A DNA stretch of 64,000 bases from Hymenopus coronatus (Eukaryota > Arthropoda > Insecta > Mantodea > Hymenopodidae), in NCBI GenBank assembly GCA_030762935.1, contig CM060884.1, positions 73,783,196 to 73,847,195 on the forward strand, in the 5' to 3' direction. Made by a program: the position numbers and the translations under genes. Shown here in pieces: positions 33,110 through 43,496 of this stretch (position 1 is its first letter; each line of letters opens with the position of its first letter). The notes under the pieces are model-generated. The model ran no database searches. It was not told the origin of the DNA and was given only the letters and a program-made list of their open reading frames with translations.

Positions 33110-33478
33110 TGATTTTTTTGGGACTCAGAAAGCTCAAAAATATGTATTTACGGTGAAAGTTCGGTATCGAATTTTTGAGTGGTATACAATAGTTTCTGTA
33201 TGCACTATATATATAGTAGGTGTAGAGAAATTGCTTTTTTTAGATTCAGGGGTGTCCCAAAACATATATATTCGGTTAAATCTCGGTATCGAATTTTTCA
33301 GTGCAGTACAATAGCTTCTGTATGTGCTCTGTATATAGGAGATGTAGAGAAAATATCTTTTTTAGATTCAGGGGGTCCCAAAACGTGTATTTCCGGTTAC
33401 ATTTCGGTATCTAATTTTTAGTGCAATACAATAGCTTCTGTATACACTATGTACATAGTACGAGTAGAGAAAGTAAAA
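33110..33478 (+). repeat. Three tandem RepA 3' ends, about 120 bp each
   Basis: Units 33110-33230, 33231-33353 and 33354-33478 each run from the TTTTTTAGATTCAGG block to a palindrome variant (CACTATATATATAG, CTCTGTATATAGGA, CACTATGTACATAGT) and TAGAGAAA. Only the last keeps the perfect palindrome. Confidence 0.85.
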
Positions 33479-33504
33479 ATGATCTTGAATGAGATTGAGT
33501 GCAA

Positions 33505-33656
33505 CACGTGAAAGTTAGTTTAACAAAAAAGTTGTGGAAACAATGATAGTTCTGTACATTGTTGGTGGCATGTTCTCGTGCATCTCACGTGAAAGTTAGT
33601 TTAACAAAAAAGAGTGTAGAAACAATGATAGTGCTGCACATTGGCATGTTCTCGTC
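33505..33656. repeat. Tandem duplication, about 80-bp unit
   Basis: CACGTGAAAGTTAGTTTAAC to GGCATGTTCTCGT occurs at 33505-33579 and 33586-33656, with small differences. Its function is not known. Confidence 0.8.
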
Positions 33657-34289
33657 AGCAGGTCACATTATTGACCTCCAGGACGCTACCATCTGTCTGC
33701 CAGCGAGCGGATTCGATCCCCTCACCTCGGCGGTTAGTTTGCTCTGGGGATTTAATAATCATTACTGGCAGAACGAAACCGTTTCGGAAACCCTATTCGT
33801 AGTAATTAATCCAAGCTTATAGTTTGATAATAGACAGGGCTTCTCCGCCCTCCTCCAAGCGCATGCGCGCGCGCGCTCGTGCAGGACGGATTGATTGATT
33901 AATCTGACGTCCTTCTACCGAACAAGCAATTGTTATATATTATGTAAATCTGCTGTACATGAGGCAGAGAATGAAAAGTAAAGCGTCCGTGCTCAGATTT
34001 ACTGGACCAGACATAAACGCAGTGCGGCATATTTTATATAACAGTGGCATGAAAGCAATGTTATTATTATTATCTGTACTAGATGAACGCTAAACTTCTC
34101 CAGCTTCCCGACATCAAAGGAAATTTGCGCGAATGCTGCATTCCAGAATTCGCAAGTCAATTATCCTACATAAAAACAGGCATGATTTTATGTCAGAGTT
34201 TTCATTTCAAAACTCCCAGTCTAAATAACAATTCATTGTAATGTAATTTGTGTACGGAAAGTAAATACCGATTTCGAAAAGAAGACATA
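33657..34289. other. Unassigned, with a weak B-box-like site and a GC dinucleotide run
   Basis: GGATTCGATCCCC at 33709-33721 resembles a B box but has no matching A box. The alternating run GCGCATGCGCGCGCGCGC is at 33860-33877. No gene is seen. Confidence 0.4.
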
Positions 34290-34566
34290 AAATATATGGA
34301 TAGGTAGTGTCAGATTGAACAATTCAATGTCATAGCTGGGATTTGAACCAAGAATCTCCCGGTCTCTAGCCGGTTGTTCTACCACTGAACTAACATGCCG
34401 GCATAACATTGATTTTCTCAACTGACTCGCATGTTTCCCGGTAAACTACACGGTGATCTCAAATTATTTTGAGATGACAACCCCAATGGCGAGTTACAAT
34501 GTTGTAAGTAATTTTTACTCCCAGGATTCATAGTTTAGCCAACTATTTTGTACGATTGTGATACCT
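34290..34566 (-). mobile_element. SINE-D copy with the long 5' leader
   Basis: Minus strand: leader with GCCATTGGGGTTGTCATCTC and the palindrome CTCAAAATAATTTGAG, then A box TTAGTTCAGTGGTAGAAC (about 34393-34376), an anticodon-arm-like CCGGCTAGAGACCGG and B box GGTTCAAATCC (34349-34339). Co-linear with 25412-25685. It lies head-on to the module array. Confidence 0.78.
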
Positions 34567-34602
34567 TTAATTGTTTTCTCACAGAAACCGTGTGTAGGAC
34601 AG
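34567..34602. repeat. 36-bp inverted repeat, left end of the SINE-D array
   Basis: Begins TTAATTGTTTTCTCACAGAA. Perfect inverse of 35547-35582. Confidence 0.95.
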
Positions 34603-35546
34603 CACTTGGGTAGGTAGAGTTAGACTACCTATCCAACTGCAGTCCTACACAGGGCCAGAGATCGGGTGATCCGTGGTTCAAATCCCGGCTATAGTATTGA
34701 AAATTTCAGTGTGACTCCACCTATCCAACTGCTGTCCTACACAGGGCCAGAGATCGGGTGATTCGTGGTTCAAATCCCGGCTATGGTATTGAAAATTTCA
34801 GTGTGACTCTACCTATCCAACTCTTATCCTACACACGGCTAGAGATCAGGAGGTACGTAGTTCAAATCCCGGCTATGGTATTGAAAATTTCAGTGTGACT
34901 CTACCTAACTTCTATCCTACACACGGCTAGAGATCGGGAGGTCCGTGGTTCAAATCCCAGCTATGGTATTGAATTTTTCAGTCTGACTCTACCTATCCAA
35001 CTTCTATCCTACACACGGCTAGAGACCGGGAAATCCGTAGTTCAAATCCAGGCTATGGCACTGAATTTTTCTATCTGACTCTACCAACCCAACACCTGTC
35101 CTACACATGGCTAGAGACCAGGAGATCCGTGGTGCAAATCCCCGCTATGACATTGAGTTTTTCAGTCTGACTCTAACTCCTGTCCTACACATGGCTAGAG
35201 ACCGGGAGATCCGTGGTTCAAATCCCGGCTATGACTTTGAATTTTTCTGTCTGACTCTACCTATCCAACTCCTATCCAACACAGGTTAGAGACCGGGAGA
35301 TCCGTGGTTCAAATCCCGGCTATGGCTTTTAATTTTTTAGTCTGACTCTACCTACCCAACTCCTGTCCTACACACGGCTATAGACCGGGAGATCTGTGGT
35401 TCAAATCCCGGCTATGGCTTTTAATTTTTTAGTCTGACTCTACCTACCCAACTCCTGTCCTACACACGGCTATAGACCGGGAGATCTGTGGTTCAAATCC
35501 CGGCCATGGTATTGAATTTTTCAGTCTGACTCTGCATGTCCAACTC

Positions 35547-35582
35547 CTGTCCTACACACGGTTTCTGTGAGAAAACAATTAA
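35547..35582. repeat. 36-bp inverted repeat, right end of the SINE-D array
   Basis: Ends TGTGAGAAAACAATTAA. Perfect inverse of 34567-34602. Confidence 0.95.
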
Positions 35583-35714
35583 CATTATGGCATATGATAT
35601 TTGTTTTTTCAACAACGTTTATGAAAATATAAAAGCGCATTCCTCAATCATTTTAAGCATTTATTTTTAGCAGTTTTCTAGATAAGAGATTAATCAATAC
35701 ATGGGCTAGTACAA

Positions 35715-35840
35715 ATTTGGTGGCTTCTTTCTATTCAGGGGGCTGCAAACATGTACTTCTGTTGAAATACCGACATAAATTTTTATTGGAATGTAATACC
35801 TTCTATACCTATGTATTATAAACGGTGTAAGGAAATTAAA
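35715..35840 (+). repeat. RepA 3'-end fragment
   Basis: TTCTATTCAGGGGGCTGCAA to GTGTAAGGAAATTAAAAA. Palindrome eroded. Confidence 0.6.
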
Positions 35841-36080
35841 AAGACATACTGAAAAGCAAAGTCTTATCAAAGCTTGTCCATGTGAAAATACAAAGTGTTA
35901 TTGATTGGATTTGAAAACAAAATTGGTCACAATGGAGAGATATAAACATACTAGAGCAGGCCTGGCAAGGAAACCGCAAGAGATATGAACTTACCCTTCC
36001 TTTCGTCCCCAATACTCTCTTACGACAGGCACGTAGAGCCAAAGAAACTGGTTCATTCAGTGTAGTACAGCCGTACATGT
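35841..36080 (+). pseudogene. Coding-like remnant of unknown identity
   Basis: One frame stays open for about 75 codons apart from a single TGA: DILKSKVLSKLVHVKIQS, then after the stop WSQWRDINILEQAWQGNRKR and TLPFVPNTLLRQARRAK, ending PYMCNE and TGA. The residue mix is protein-like, unlike the repeat-derived frames nearby. I recognise no family. It could be a retrocopy or an exon piece caught between RepA fragments, or chance. Confidence 0.3.
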
Positions 36081-36137
36081 GCAATGAGTGAACGGCGAAA
36101 GTTTAATCGGAACTGAGAGAAAAAGCATTTATACTAT

Positions 36138-36950
36138 CTTGACACGTACTATGTACATAGTGTACAGAAAAGTGTTGTATTCCAGCCATAAATTCGATAC
36201 CGATATTTCAGCGGAAATACATGTTTTAGGGCTCCCAGTATCCATAAAAAGATTCTTAGAAAAACGTCTATGGGTGTGTGTGTGTGTGTGTGTGTTTTCT
36301 TTTGAACACGATATCTTAAAAACGAAAGGTCGGTAAAATACTAAACATGGTATATAATCTTCCAAGTATGCGACACGAAGATTTTGAGGGAAATCCTCCC
36401 AAACCCAAACTAAACTTTACAAGGAAAAAATTTCGAAAATTTTGTTTTTCTTAAAAATGGCTCTAACAATTTTGATTAAAATATTGCTGGGAATAGCCTC
36501 TGTAGATTACTTTGTACTGGATGAATTTTACTGCATTTTGCATAACTGCTAAACCGTAAGAGATAGACGAAAACTTACCACACAAAAAATATAGAGCACG
36601 TTAAAACACACAATTTATGTAATAAACATTTTTTTCGCTGAGTTAGTCGCTTTTTAGATACTCCTTGTTTTTGATTTCAGCTTTGAAAAACTTAAACTTT
36701 TCTCATACAGGAATTTGTCAGCTCCAGTCTATACAAACAAAGAAACTTCATTCACATAGCAACCAGCGTTTGACTATCACTTTAACCTATGGTACTCCCT
36801 TATTTCGCTCCTACTTATAAGGAAGCAAGTAATAAGACTATTTCTGCTAATTTTTTATCGATTAGCATGAAGTAAATAGGAGCATACGTTTTTTAACAAT
36901 AATTTGTTGGAGATATATAGAGAAAGTCATGTGAATGGAACACATTAGAA
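36138..36950 (-). repeat. RepA copy, nearly full length
   Basis: CTTGACACGTACTATGTACATAGTG to GGAACACATTAGAA. A 25-bp section at the ACGATATTTTAATC-TTTTCTGGGAA block is deleted (ATATTGCTGGGAAT). GT tract at 36275-36294. Confidence 0.86.
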
Positions 36951-36961
36951 TTGTTTTTGAA

Positions 36962-37048
36962 GGTGTATCTCCGTTGAAATTTCGGTATTGAAATTTTGGG
37001 TGCAATTCAATACTCTCTGTATACACAGTACGTGTAGAGAAAGTAAAA
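36962..37048 (+). repeat. RepA 3'-end fragment
   Basis: GTATCTCCGTTGAAATTTCG to GTACGTGTAGAGAAAGTAAAAAT, with half of the palindrome deleted. Confidence 0.7.
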
Positions 37049-37722
37049 ATATCCTTTTAGCCTTGCAGGTAGTTGAAGCCCTCTACACACAACAGAGAAT
37101 GTACAATGCCGATATTGGTACGCATGTGGACCTCTGGATACATTTGGCTACAAGCACAAATTGGAATGTTGCGGTCCAGTTCAGTTTGGGATAGGTTATG
37201 GAGGGAGTTTGATGAAAAGTTGTACAGAATATCTGTGGACGTGGGTTGGGTGCCTATGCAGCATGAAGTGCTCGCTTTGTGTTCCGGAGAAACTAAACCG
37301 TAACTACATACATATATACGCACGCAAACACACTGTACCATCTACTCGAAAAGTACTAATGAAAAAGTTAGCGGAAAGTCCGTTGAGTGGCTCCAACAGC
37401 GTAGCACCCCCCCCCCCATTTCAAATGAATGCACCACTTGACTGAGATTTATTTTTCCCTCGTTCCCTACATCCGTCCTCAATCTACCGCTCTTTCTCTA
37501 GATGTCAGTTGGACGCTAACTTGACTTCTTACAAAAGCCTGCATTAACTCCTGTTCTGAAAAGGGACGAAACATTTAATTTTTTATTTCCTTTAGTTTTC
37601 ACGGACCCATTTCGAGAAGTAAATTGCCCTTCGGACACATGCTGATTTAGATCTATCGGTAATTCTAAAGACACGGCTTAGCGAGCCGGTGAAATGTATC
37701 TGCATGTGATTACTTTTGTAAA
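37049..37722. other. Unassigned 670-bp stretch
   Basis: Overlapping 68-94 codon frames (36988-37445) on both strands have no recognised domain. A C13 run lies at 37407-37419. No repeat is recognised. Confidence 0.4.
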
Positions 37723-38573
37723 AATCGGATGTGTTCCATTCACATGACTTTCTCTACTTCTGTGTAACAAATTATTGTTAATAAACTTATTCTTCTATTT
37801 ACTTCAAGCTAATCGATAAAAAATTAGCAGAAATATTCTTATTACTTGCTTCTTTGTAAGTAGAAGCGAAATATGGGAGTACCATAGGTTAAAGTGAAGT
37901 CAAAAGCTGGTTGCTATGTGACTGAAGCTCCTTAGGTTGTACGAACAGGAGTTGACACATTCCTGTATGAGAAAAGTATAATTTTTTCAAAGCTGAAATC
38001 AAAAACAAGGAATATCTCAAAAACGATAAAAAAAAAAATATATAACATAAATTGTGTGTTTTAATGTGCTCTACATTTTTGTGCGGTAAGTTTTTGTCCA
38101 TTTATTACGGTTTAGCAGTATTGCAAAATTCCTCCAGAATAAAGTAGTGCTCAGAGGTTATTCCCAGAAAATTTAAAATATACATATTATTTTTCAGGTA
38201 ATTATCTTTAGCACACAATATTTTAATCAAAATCGTTAGATCCATTTTTGAGAAAATCAAAATTTTCGAAAAAAGTTCCAGGTAAAGGGTAGTTGGGGGA
38301 GGGGGGGATTTTCTTGAAAGTCATCGTGTCGCATCCTTGGAAGATACCAAACTTAAATACCAAGTTTGTTATTTAACGGGCTTTTCGTTTTTGAAGTATG
38401 CTGTCCACAGGCATGCACAAAAACACACAAGCCCTTTTTCCAAAAATGCTTTTTTTTTGGATTCAGGGGGACCCAAAACATTTATTTCCGGTGAAATCTA
38501 GATATCGAATTTTTGGGTGCAATACAATAATTTCTCTATACACTATATACATAGCACGTGTAGAGAAAGTAAC
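37723..38573 (+). repeat. RepA type copy (851 bp)
   Basis: Reference for the family. Order: AATCGGATGTGTTCC start with a small ATGTG/CACAT hairpin, ACTTTCTCTAC (37747-37757), AGTAGAAGCGAAATATGGG, GAGTTGACACATTCCTGTAT, TTACGGTTTAGCAGT, GAATAAAGTAGT, the hairpin block ACCAAACTTAAATACCAAGT (38347-38366), a short CA tract (38417-38433), ACCCAAAACATTTATTTCCGG, the palindrome CACTATATACATAG (38540-38553) and GTGTAGAGAAAGT (38558-38570). No frame is conserved between copies, so it is non-coding. Confidence 0.9.
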
Positions 38574-38637
38574 AAGAGCGCCCTTCTTATAATAGAAATG
38601 GGTGTCATTAGGCATCGAGGTACAGCAAATACAGATT

Positions 38638-40002
38638 ACAAAATCTGATGTACTCCATTCACATTACTTTCTCTACATCTGTGCAACAAATTATTGTTAA
38701 TAAAGTTATTGTTCTACCTAATGATACAACTTTAGAACAAACGGTCTTATTATTTAGTTGCTTTATAAATAGGGGAGAAATAAAAGAATACACTAGGCTA
38801 AACGGACAATAAAATGTTTTAAAGTAGGCTTGCTGATGTATATTTTGACTTGCTCGAATGTGTCAAATGACTTTTTTAGTATCTAGCAATGACATAAGGT
38901 CTGTAAAGCCTGATGCTTTGATATTTTACACTCTAGTACATAATACAATAATCATATTTTAGTTCTATATAATTGCGTTAGTAACTAGTATTATGTCGAT
39001 AATTACACAACTATCATCTGACACATTAGTGTTACATATAATGACATTGTATTTGTTTGTACATTTTAATACGAATTTTTATACACTTTGTTTTTATGTT
39101 CCTTCCAAAAAAAGAAAGAAAAAAGAAAAGAAAGGAGGTACATATGATTTTTATAGAGCACTTTTAAGTATAGTGCAGTGGGTGCAGACCTCAAAAGCAA
39201 ATGATGTGATTATATGTCTATTCTGTTGTTTTTGTAACCCGTGCTTTTAGCTCTAGATCTTTTTACATATGTTTTTTCCATAGTATAAAAACATATATAT
39301 GCATGTATATGCCTTGACAAGTTCTATGTTCAGTGGCTTCCTGGTCTAAACGAACCTACAGAATGCTTTCTAATCATATCTAATCTAATCTATGGGATTC
39401 AAATCCGTTTCTTTGCGTGATCAGAAGTTGACAAGCTCCCGTATGAGAAAATTTCAAGTGCTTTAAAAATGAAATCAATAACAAGGAATATATCCAAAAT
39501 GGCAAATGCTACGAAAAAAGTGTAAAGGTCATAAATTGTGTGTTTTATCATTATCTACATTTTTTGTTTAGTAAGTTTTTGCCTATCTATTACGGTTTAC
39601 CAGTTATGCAAATTTCAATAAAAATCATCTAGAATAAAGAGGTCTTTAGAGGCTATTCCCAGAGACTTCAAGATATGCATTTTATTTGGCATGTAAATAT
39701 CCAAAATATAACAGATTTTAATCAACTTTTACATATAAGAGTCATTTTTGAGAAAATCAAAATTTTAGAATTTTTTTTCATGTAAAGAGTAGTTTGGTAT
39801 TTACTGGTCTTTTCGTTTTTGAAATATGCTGCACACACTCACACACACAGACACCCGTGGACCTTTTTTCCTAAAATGCTTTTTTTTTATTCAGAAGAAC
39901 CCAAAATGTGTATTTTCGGTGAAATCTCAATATCGATTTTTTTAGTGCATTACAATACCTTCTCTATACACTATGTACATAGTACGTGTAGAGAAAGTAA
40001 AA
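38638..40002 (+). repeat. RepA copy split by a 560-bp insertion
   Basis: 5' part 38638-38850 (AAAATCTGATGTACTCC) and remainder about 39405-40002, ending in a perfect palindrome and AAAGTAAAAAT. The insertion lies at the GTCGTTATGCGATT region. Confidence 0.82.
38850..39404 (+). mobile_element. Unclassified insertion ending in TCTAATC repeats
   Basis: AT-rich, about 555 bp, ending TTTCTAATCATATC then TAATCTAATCTATGG. A short tandem tail of this kind is typical of some LINEs or SINEs. An 85-codon frame (38993-39250) has no known domain. Orientation is inferred only from the tail. Confidence 0.4.
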
Positions 40003-40176
40003 ATGTGGCATATCAGTTCGAAACTATAATAAGCGTGTGTGCTTTTTAAAAGACAGTTTAAGAGATGTTATTCCATGTTAGTGTTACTCGGATGTGCCTC
40101 TATGTAAGTTTTTGAAAGTAGGATATTTGACAACCATATGAAACTGACAGATCTGTGACATCTATAGCACAACGGA

Positions 40177-40292
40177 CATAGTAGATAGAGAAATATAGTA
40201 TTGCACCCAAAGCTTCTATGTCGAAATTTCAGCGGAAATATACGTTTTCAGAACCTGGAGTAAGAATTTTTTTTTTACAAAAAGATACTCGT

Positions 40293-40327
<35 letters not shown>

Positions 40328-40540
40328 TTGTGTGTGTGTTCAAGGACAACATAGCTCAGAAACGAAAAATCGATTAAATACCAAAGTTGAGTTCTTTCCA
40401 AGGATGCGAAGATGTTCAAGAAAATCACCCTGCCTCCCCCAAACTACCCTTTGCATGGAACATTGTTCAAAAATTTTGATTTTCTCAAAAAGAACTCTAT
40501 TTTAGTTAAACTACCGTTTATTAAAGATATTGACCTCACA
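40177..40540 (-). repeat. RepA 3' half, cut by LINE-3
   Basis: ATAGAGAAATATAGTATTGC to ATTGACCTCACAATTAAAAT. (GT)n at 40303-40339. Confidence 0.75.
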
Positions 40541-40614
40541 ATTAAAATGACTCCCTCACGTGTGTCTCGTCGTGAGGAAATTATTTTAGCAAGATTACAT
40601 ATTGACCACTGTAT
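40541..40614 (+). pseudogene. LINE-3 ORF2 fragment, left of a RepA insertion
   Basis: Reads VSRREEIILARLHIDHCIF, the conserved LARLRIGH-type segment near the C-terminus of Jockey-like ORF2 proteins. It continues in frame and spacing at 41545 once the RepA copy is removed. Confidence 0.7.
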
Positions 40615-41544
40615 TTTTACTTTCTCTATACGTACTATATATAGTGTATAGAGAAGGTATTGCATTGCACCCAAAAGTTCGATACCGAGATTTCACCGGA
40701 AGTACATGTTTAGAGACCACCTGAATCCAAAAAAGGCATTTTTAGAAACTGTTTTGATGTGTATCAGTCTGTCTGTCTGTCTGTCTGTGTCTGTGTGTGT
40801 CTGTGTGTGTCTGTGTGTCTGTCTGTGTCTGTGTGTGTCTGCGTGTCTGTGGGCAGCATAGCTCAAAACCGAAAACACCTTTAAATACCAAACTTGGTAT
40901 TTCAGTTCAGTATCTTCCAAGGATGCGACACGAACGTTTTCAAGAAAATCCTCCCACCCTCTACCACCGTTCACATGGAAATATTTTCGAAAATTTTGAT
41001 TTTCTAAAAACTGGCTCTAACTTTTTTGATTAAAATATCGTATAATAAAAATTATACACCTGAGAAATAAAATGTATATCTTGAATTTTCTGAGAATAGC
41101 CTCTGAAGGCTACTTAATTCTGGATGAATTTTACGGAATTTTGTGTATACTGGTAAACCGTAAGAGATAGAAAAAAACGTAACACACAAAATATGTAGAG
41201 CACATTAAAACTCATACTTTGTGTTAAATACCTTTTCTTCGTGGAGTTGATCGTTTTTTAGATATTCCTTGTTTTTGGATTCAGCCTTGAAATTTTTACT
41301 TTTTTCATACAGGAATTTGTCAACTTCTGTCCATATAAACAAAGGAACTTCAGGCACATAGCAACCAGCTTTCGACTATCACTTTAAGCTATGCTACTCC
41401 CTTATTTCCTTTTTACTTACACAGAAGCAATTAATAAGACTATTTCCGCTAATTTTTCTCATTGAGCATGAAGTAAATAGAAGCATAAGCTTATTCATGC
41501 AGAGATGTAAAGAAAGTCATATGAATGGAACACATCAGATTTTT
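40615..41544 (-). repeat. RepA copy inserted in the LINE-3 reading frame
   Basis: TTTTTACTTTCTCTATACG to CACATCAGATTTTT. ATTTTTA occurs at both junctions, and the LINE frame implies one copy in the empty site (TGTATTTTTAGTCAT). A mixed GTCT/GT microsatellite of about 85 bp (40764-40852) makes this copy long. Confidence 0.87.
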
Positions 41545-41797
41545 AGTCATAGGCACTTATTTGAGAGGGAAGCTCCACCTGACTGCCCGCTGTGTGCCGA
41601 AGGGTCTTCCGTTTAGGTAGACGGAGATTGTTAATTAATAAAGGTTTAATAAGTTTGATGCCTAGAATGGCATTATGATGATTTTTATCATCTTCCTGTA
41701 ATCCGACACGTGTTGTAGAGTGTGCTCGTCTAGCACCCCTGCGACTGAGGGCCAGGCCATCGGCGGTCCTGCCCAATGATCCCGGAGCAGGTTTTTA
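41545..41797 (+). mobile_element. LINE-3: zinc-finger end and 3' UTR
   Basis: SHRHLFEREAPPDCPLCAEG continues the 40541-40614 frame and includes the CxxC of the C-terminal zinc finger. A TAG follows soon after. The remainder (to GATCCCGGAGCAGG) is taken as the 3' UTR. The element is 5'-truncated. Confidence 0.6.
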
Positions 41798-41800
41798 AAT

Positions 41801-42703
41801 GTTTACTTTCTCTAGTCCCGTATGTACAATGTACATAGGGATAGAGAAGTATTGTATTCCACCCAAAAATTCGATGTCGAGATTTCACCGGAAATTCATT
41901 TTTAGTATCCCCTGAATTCAAAAAAAGCATTTCCAGAAAAAGGTACGTGTGTGTGTCCGTGTGTCCGTGTGTCTGTGAACATGATACTCAAAAACGAAAA
42001 GTAGCTAAAATACCAAACTAGGTATTTAAGTTCAGAATCTTCCAGGGATGCGACACGAAGATTTTGAGAAAAATCCCCCACCCCAAACTACCCTTTAAAT
42101 AGACTTTTTTCGAAGATTTTGATTTTATTAAAAATGGCTCTAACGACTTTGATAAAAATATTGTATATTCAAGATATTTACCTGACAAATGAAATAAATA
42201 TCTTGAATTTTCTGGGAATAGCTTCTAAAGACTTGTTTAATCTGGATGAATTCTGTTTAATTTGGCATAACTAGTAAACCGTAAGAGATAGATAAAAACT
42301 TACTGTACAAAAAATGTAGACCTTGTTAAAGCACACAACTTACGTCATACACATTTTTTTCGTGGAGCTTACCGTTTTCGAGGTATTCATTATTATTAGT
42401 TTCAGTTGTGAAGTACTTATATACTTTTCTCAGATGGGAGTGTCCGTTTTTCTTTTGTTCTACTCCTGGCCAAGAAAGGAAGCAATTTGTAATGACAATC
42501 GCATAACGACAGCTTTTAAAACATTTGACTATTGATTTAGCCTAGTGTATTCCCTTATTTTCTTCCTACTTATAAGGAACTAAGTAATTAGAACATTGTG
42601 CTGAATACCTCGATTAACAAGGTGCAGAAAGAAGAATAATCTGAAGTAAGAAGCTTGTAGAACTGCGAGAGAAAGTCATATGAGTGTAACACATCAGATT
42701 TTT
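41801..42703 (-). repeat. RepA copy with variant 5' end
   Basis: TTTACTTTCTCTAGTCCCG with an imperfect palindrome (GTACAATGTACATAGGG) to TGTAACACATCAGATTTTT. Its 5' half is of the second subfamily. Confidence 0.86.
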
Positions 42704-43062
42704 ATCTAAAGTGACATATGCCTTAAGTATCTAGTTTTATTTTGATTTTGTGGGATTTGGTGCAGACAATTGAGTGATACGTGAGGTTTTTAAATCTTTT
42801 ATCACCGTTGAAAGTTCTAGTCACTATCGTTTTATGTTCCCTCTTGTTTTAGTGTCATTGTTTTATCGCCAGCTCTGGATTCAGGGCAGGACAGTTATTT
42901 CATCTTGGTTTCAGTTGATTAAACTGATTTTATCTCTATTTCAGCTCATTTGTTTGAGATCAATTTTTGGCATTCTTTAGCTCAGGTGCTTTAACTCCCC
43001 AGTTTTATGTTAAGAGCGCTGATAACCTAGAAGTTGATCGCCCTTAAACCCCATTTATCATC
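42704..43062 (+). mobile_element. Possible retroposon 3' end
   Basis: Ends GCGCTGATAACCTAGAAGTT then GATCGCCCTTAAACC and ATTTATCATCA. This resembles the conserved tail plus ATC repeats seen in several arthropod SINE/LINE 3' ends. There are no polymerase III boxes upstream. Weak call. Confidence 0.35.
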
Positions 43063-43496
43063 ACAAATAAAATGTATATTTTGAATTTTCTGACAATATC
43101 CTCCGGAGAGCTCTTTATTCTGATTGAGTTTTGCAGAATTTCCCATTGTGGTTAAACTCTTAGAGATAGACAAAAAATGTAGATATCATTAACGCACATA
43201 TTCATGTCGATTATTTTAAAAGATTCCGCTTTGTGAGTGTCATTGAAATTCGGTTCTTTTTCCTTGGCCACGAATAAATAAAAAGGGAATTAAGTGGATG
43301 AGGGCTTCTCCTTGTGGAAAAATGTAATTACTTTAAAATGTTGGAAATGGTTAGCTGTATAGCAATGTATATAACATAAATTGCAACAAGACAATTACGA
43401 AAACCATGCATAATGTACAGTTAGTTTGTGATAAACGTATCAAACATTCAGTTTTTTAATCCAAATAGCAATAGTCATTTCTAAAAATTTCTAATT
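43063..43496. repeat. Worn RepA fragments
   Basis: 43063-43250 is minus-orientation (AATAAAATGTATATTTTGAATTTTC). 43300-43496 resembles a plus-orientation segment (GAAATGGTTAGCTG). Both are too diverged for firm limits. Confidence 0.45.

Larger units (their letters stand above)
32669..33478 (+). repeat. RepA 3' half with SINE-B in its CA tract and a triplicated end
   Basis: CTCAAGACATTTTAATCAAAACC to GAGTAGAGAAAGTAAAAAT. SINE-B (32884-33083) lies in the CA microsatellite (32862-32882). The final segment occurs three times in tandem. Confidence 0.82.
34567..35582 (+). repeat. Array of ten SINE-D B-box modules bounded by inverted repeats
   Basis: Ten head-to-tail modules of about 85-110 bp. 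Each has CTACACACGGCTAGAGACCG, GGAGATCCGTGG, B box GGTTCAAATCCCGG and a tail ATTGAATTTTTCAGTCTGAC. The A box (TAGCTCAGTGG) is missing from every unit. Module B boxes start near 34674, 34766, 34857, 34946, 35037, 35131, 35215, 35304, 35396 and 35488. A perfect 36-bp inverted repeat closes both ends. No coding capacity: short frames such as 35107-35289 read through modules. Confidence 0.88.

Noticed and set aside
33860..33877. Alternating GC run as a Z-DNA regulatory site
   Set aside because: Only 18 bp, in unassigned sequence with no gene next to it.
34567..35582. Cluster of tRNA genes
   Set aside because: Only B boxes are present; no A box, acceptor stem or paired T stem, so these are SINE modules.
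37407..37419. C13 run as a telomere- or G-quadruplex-type element
   Set aside because: A single homopolymer with no repeat pattern; could also be a sequencing artefact.
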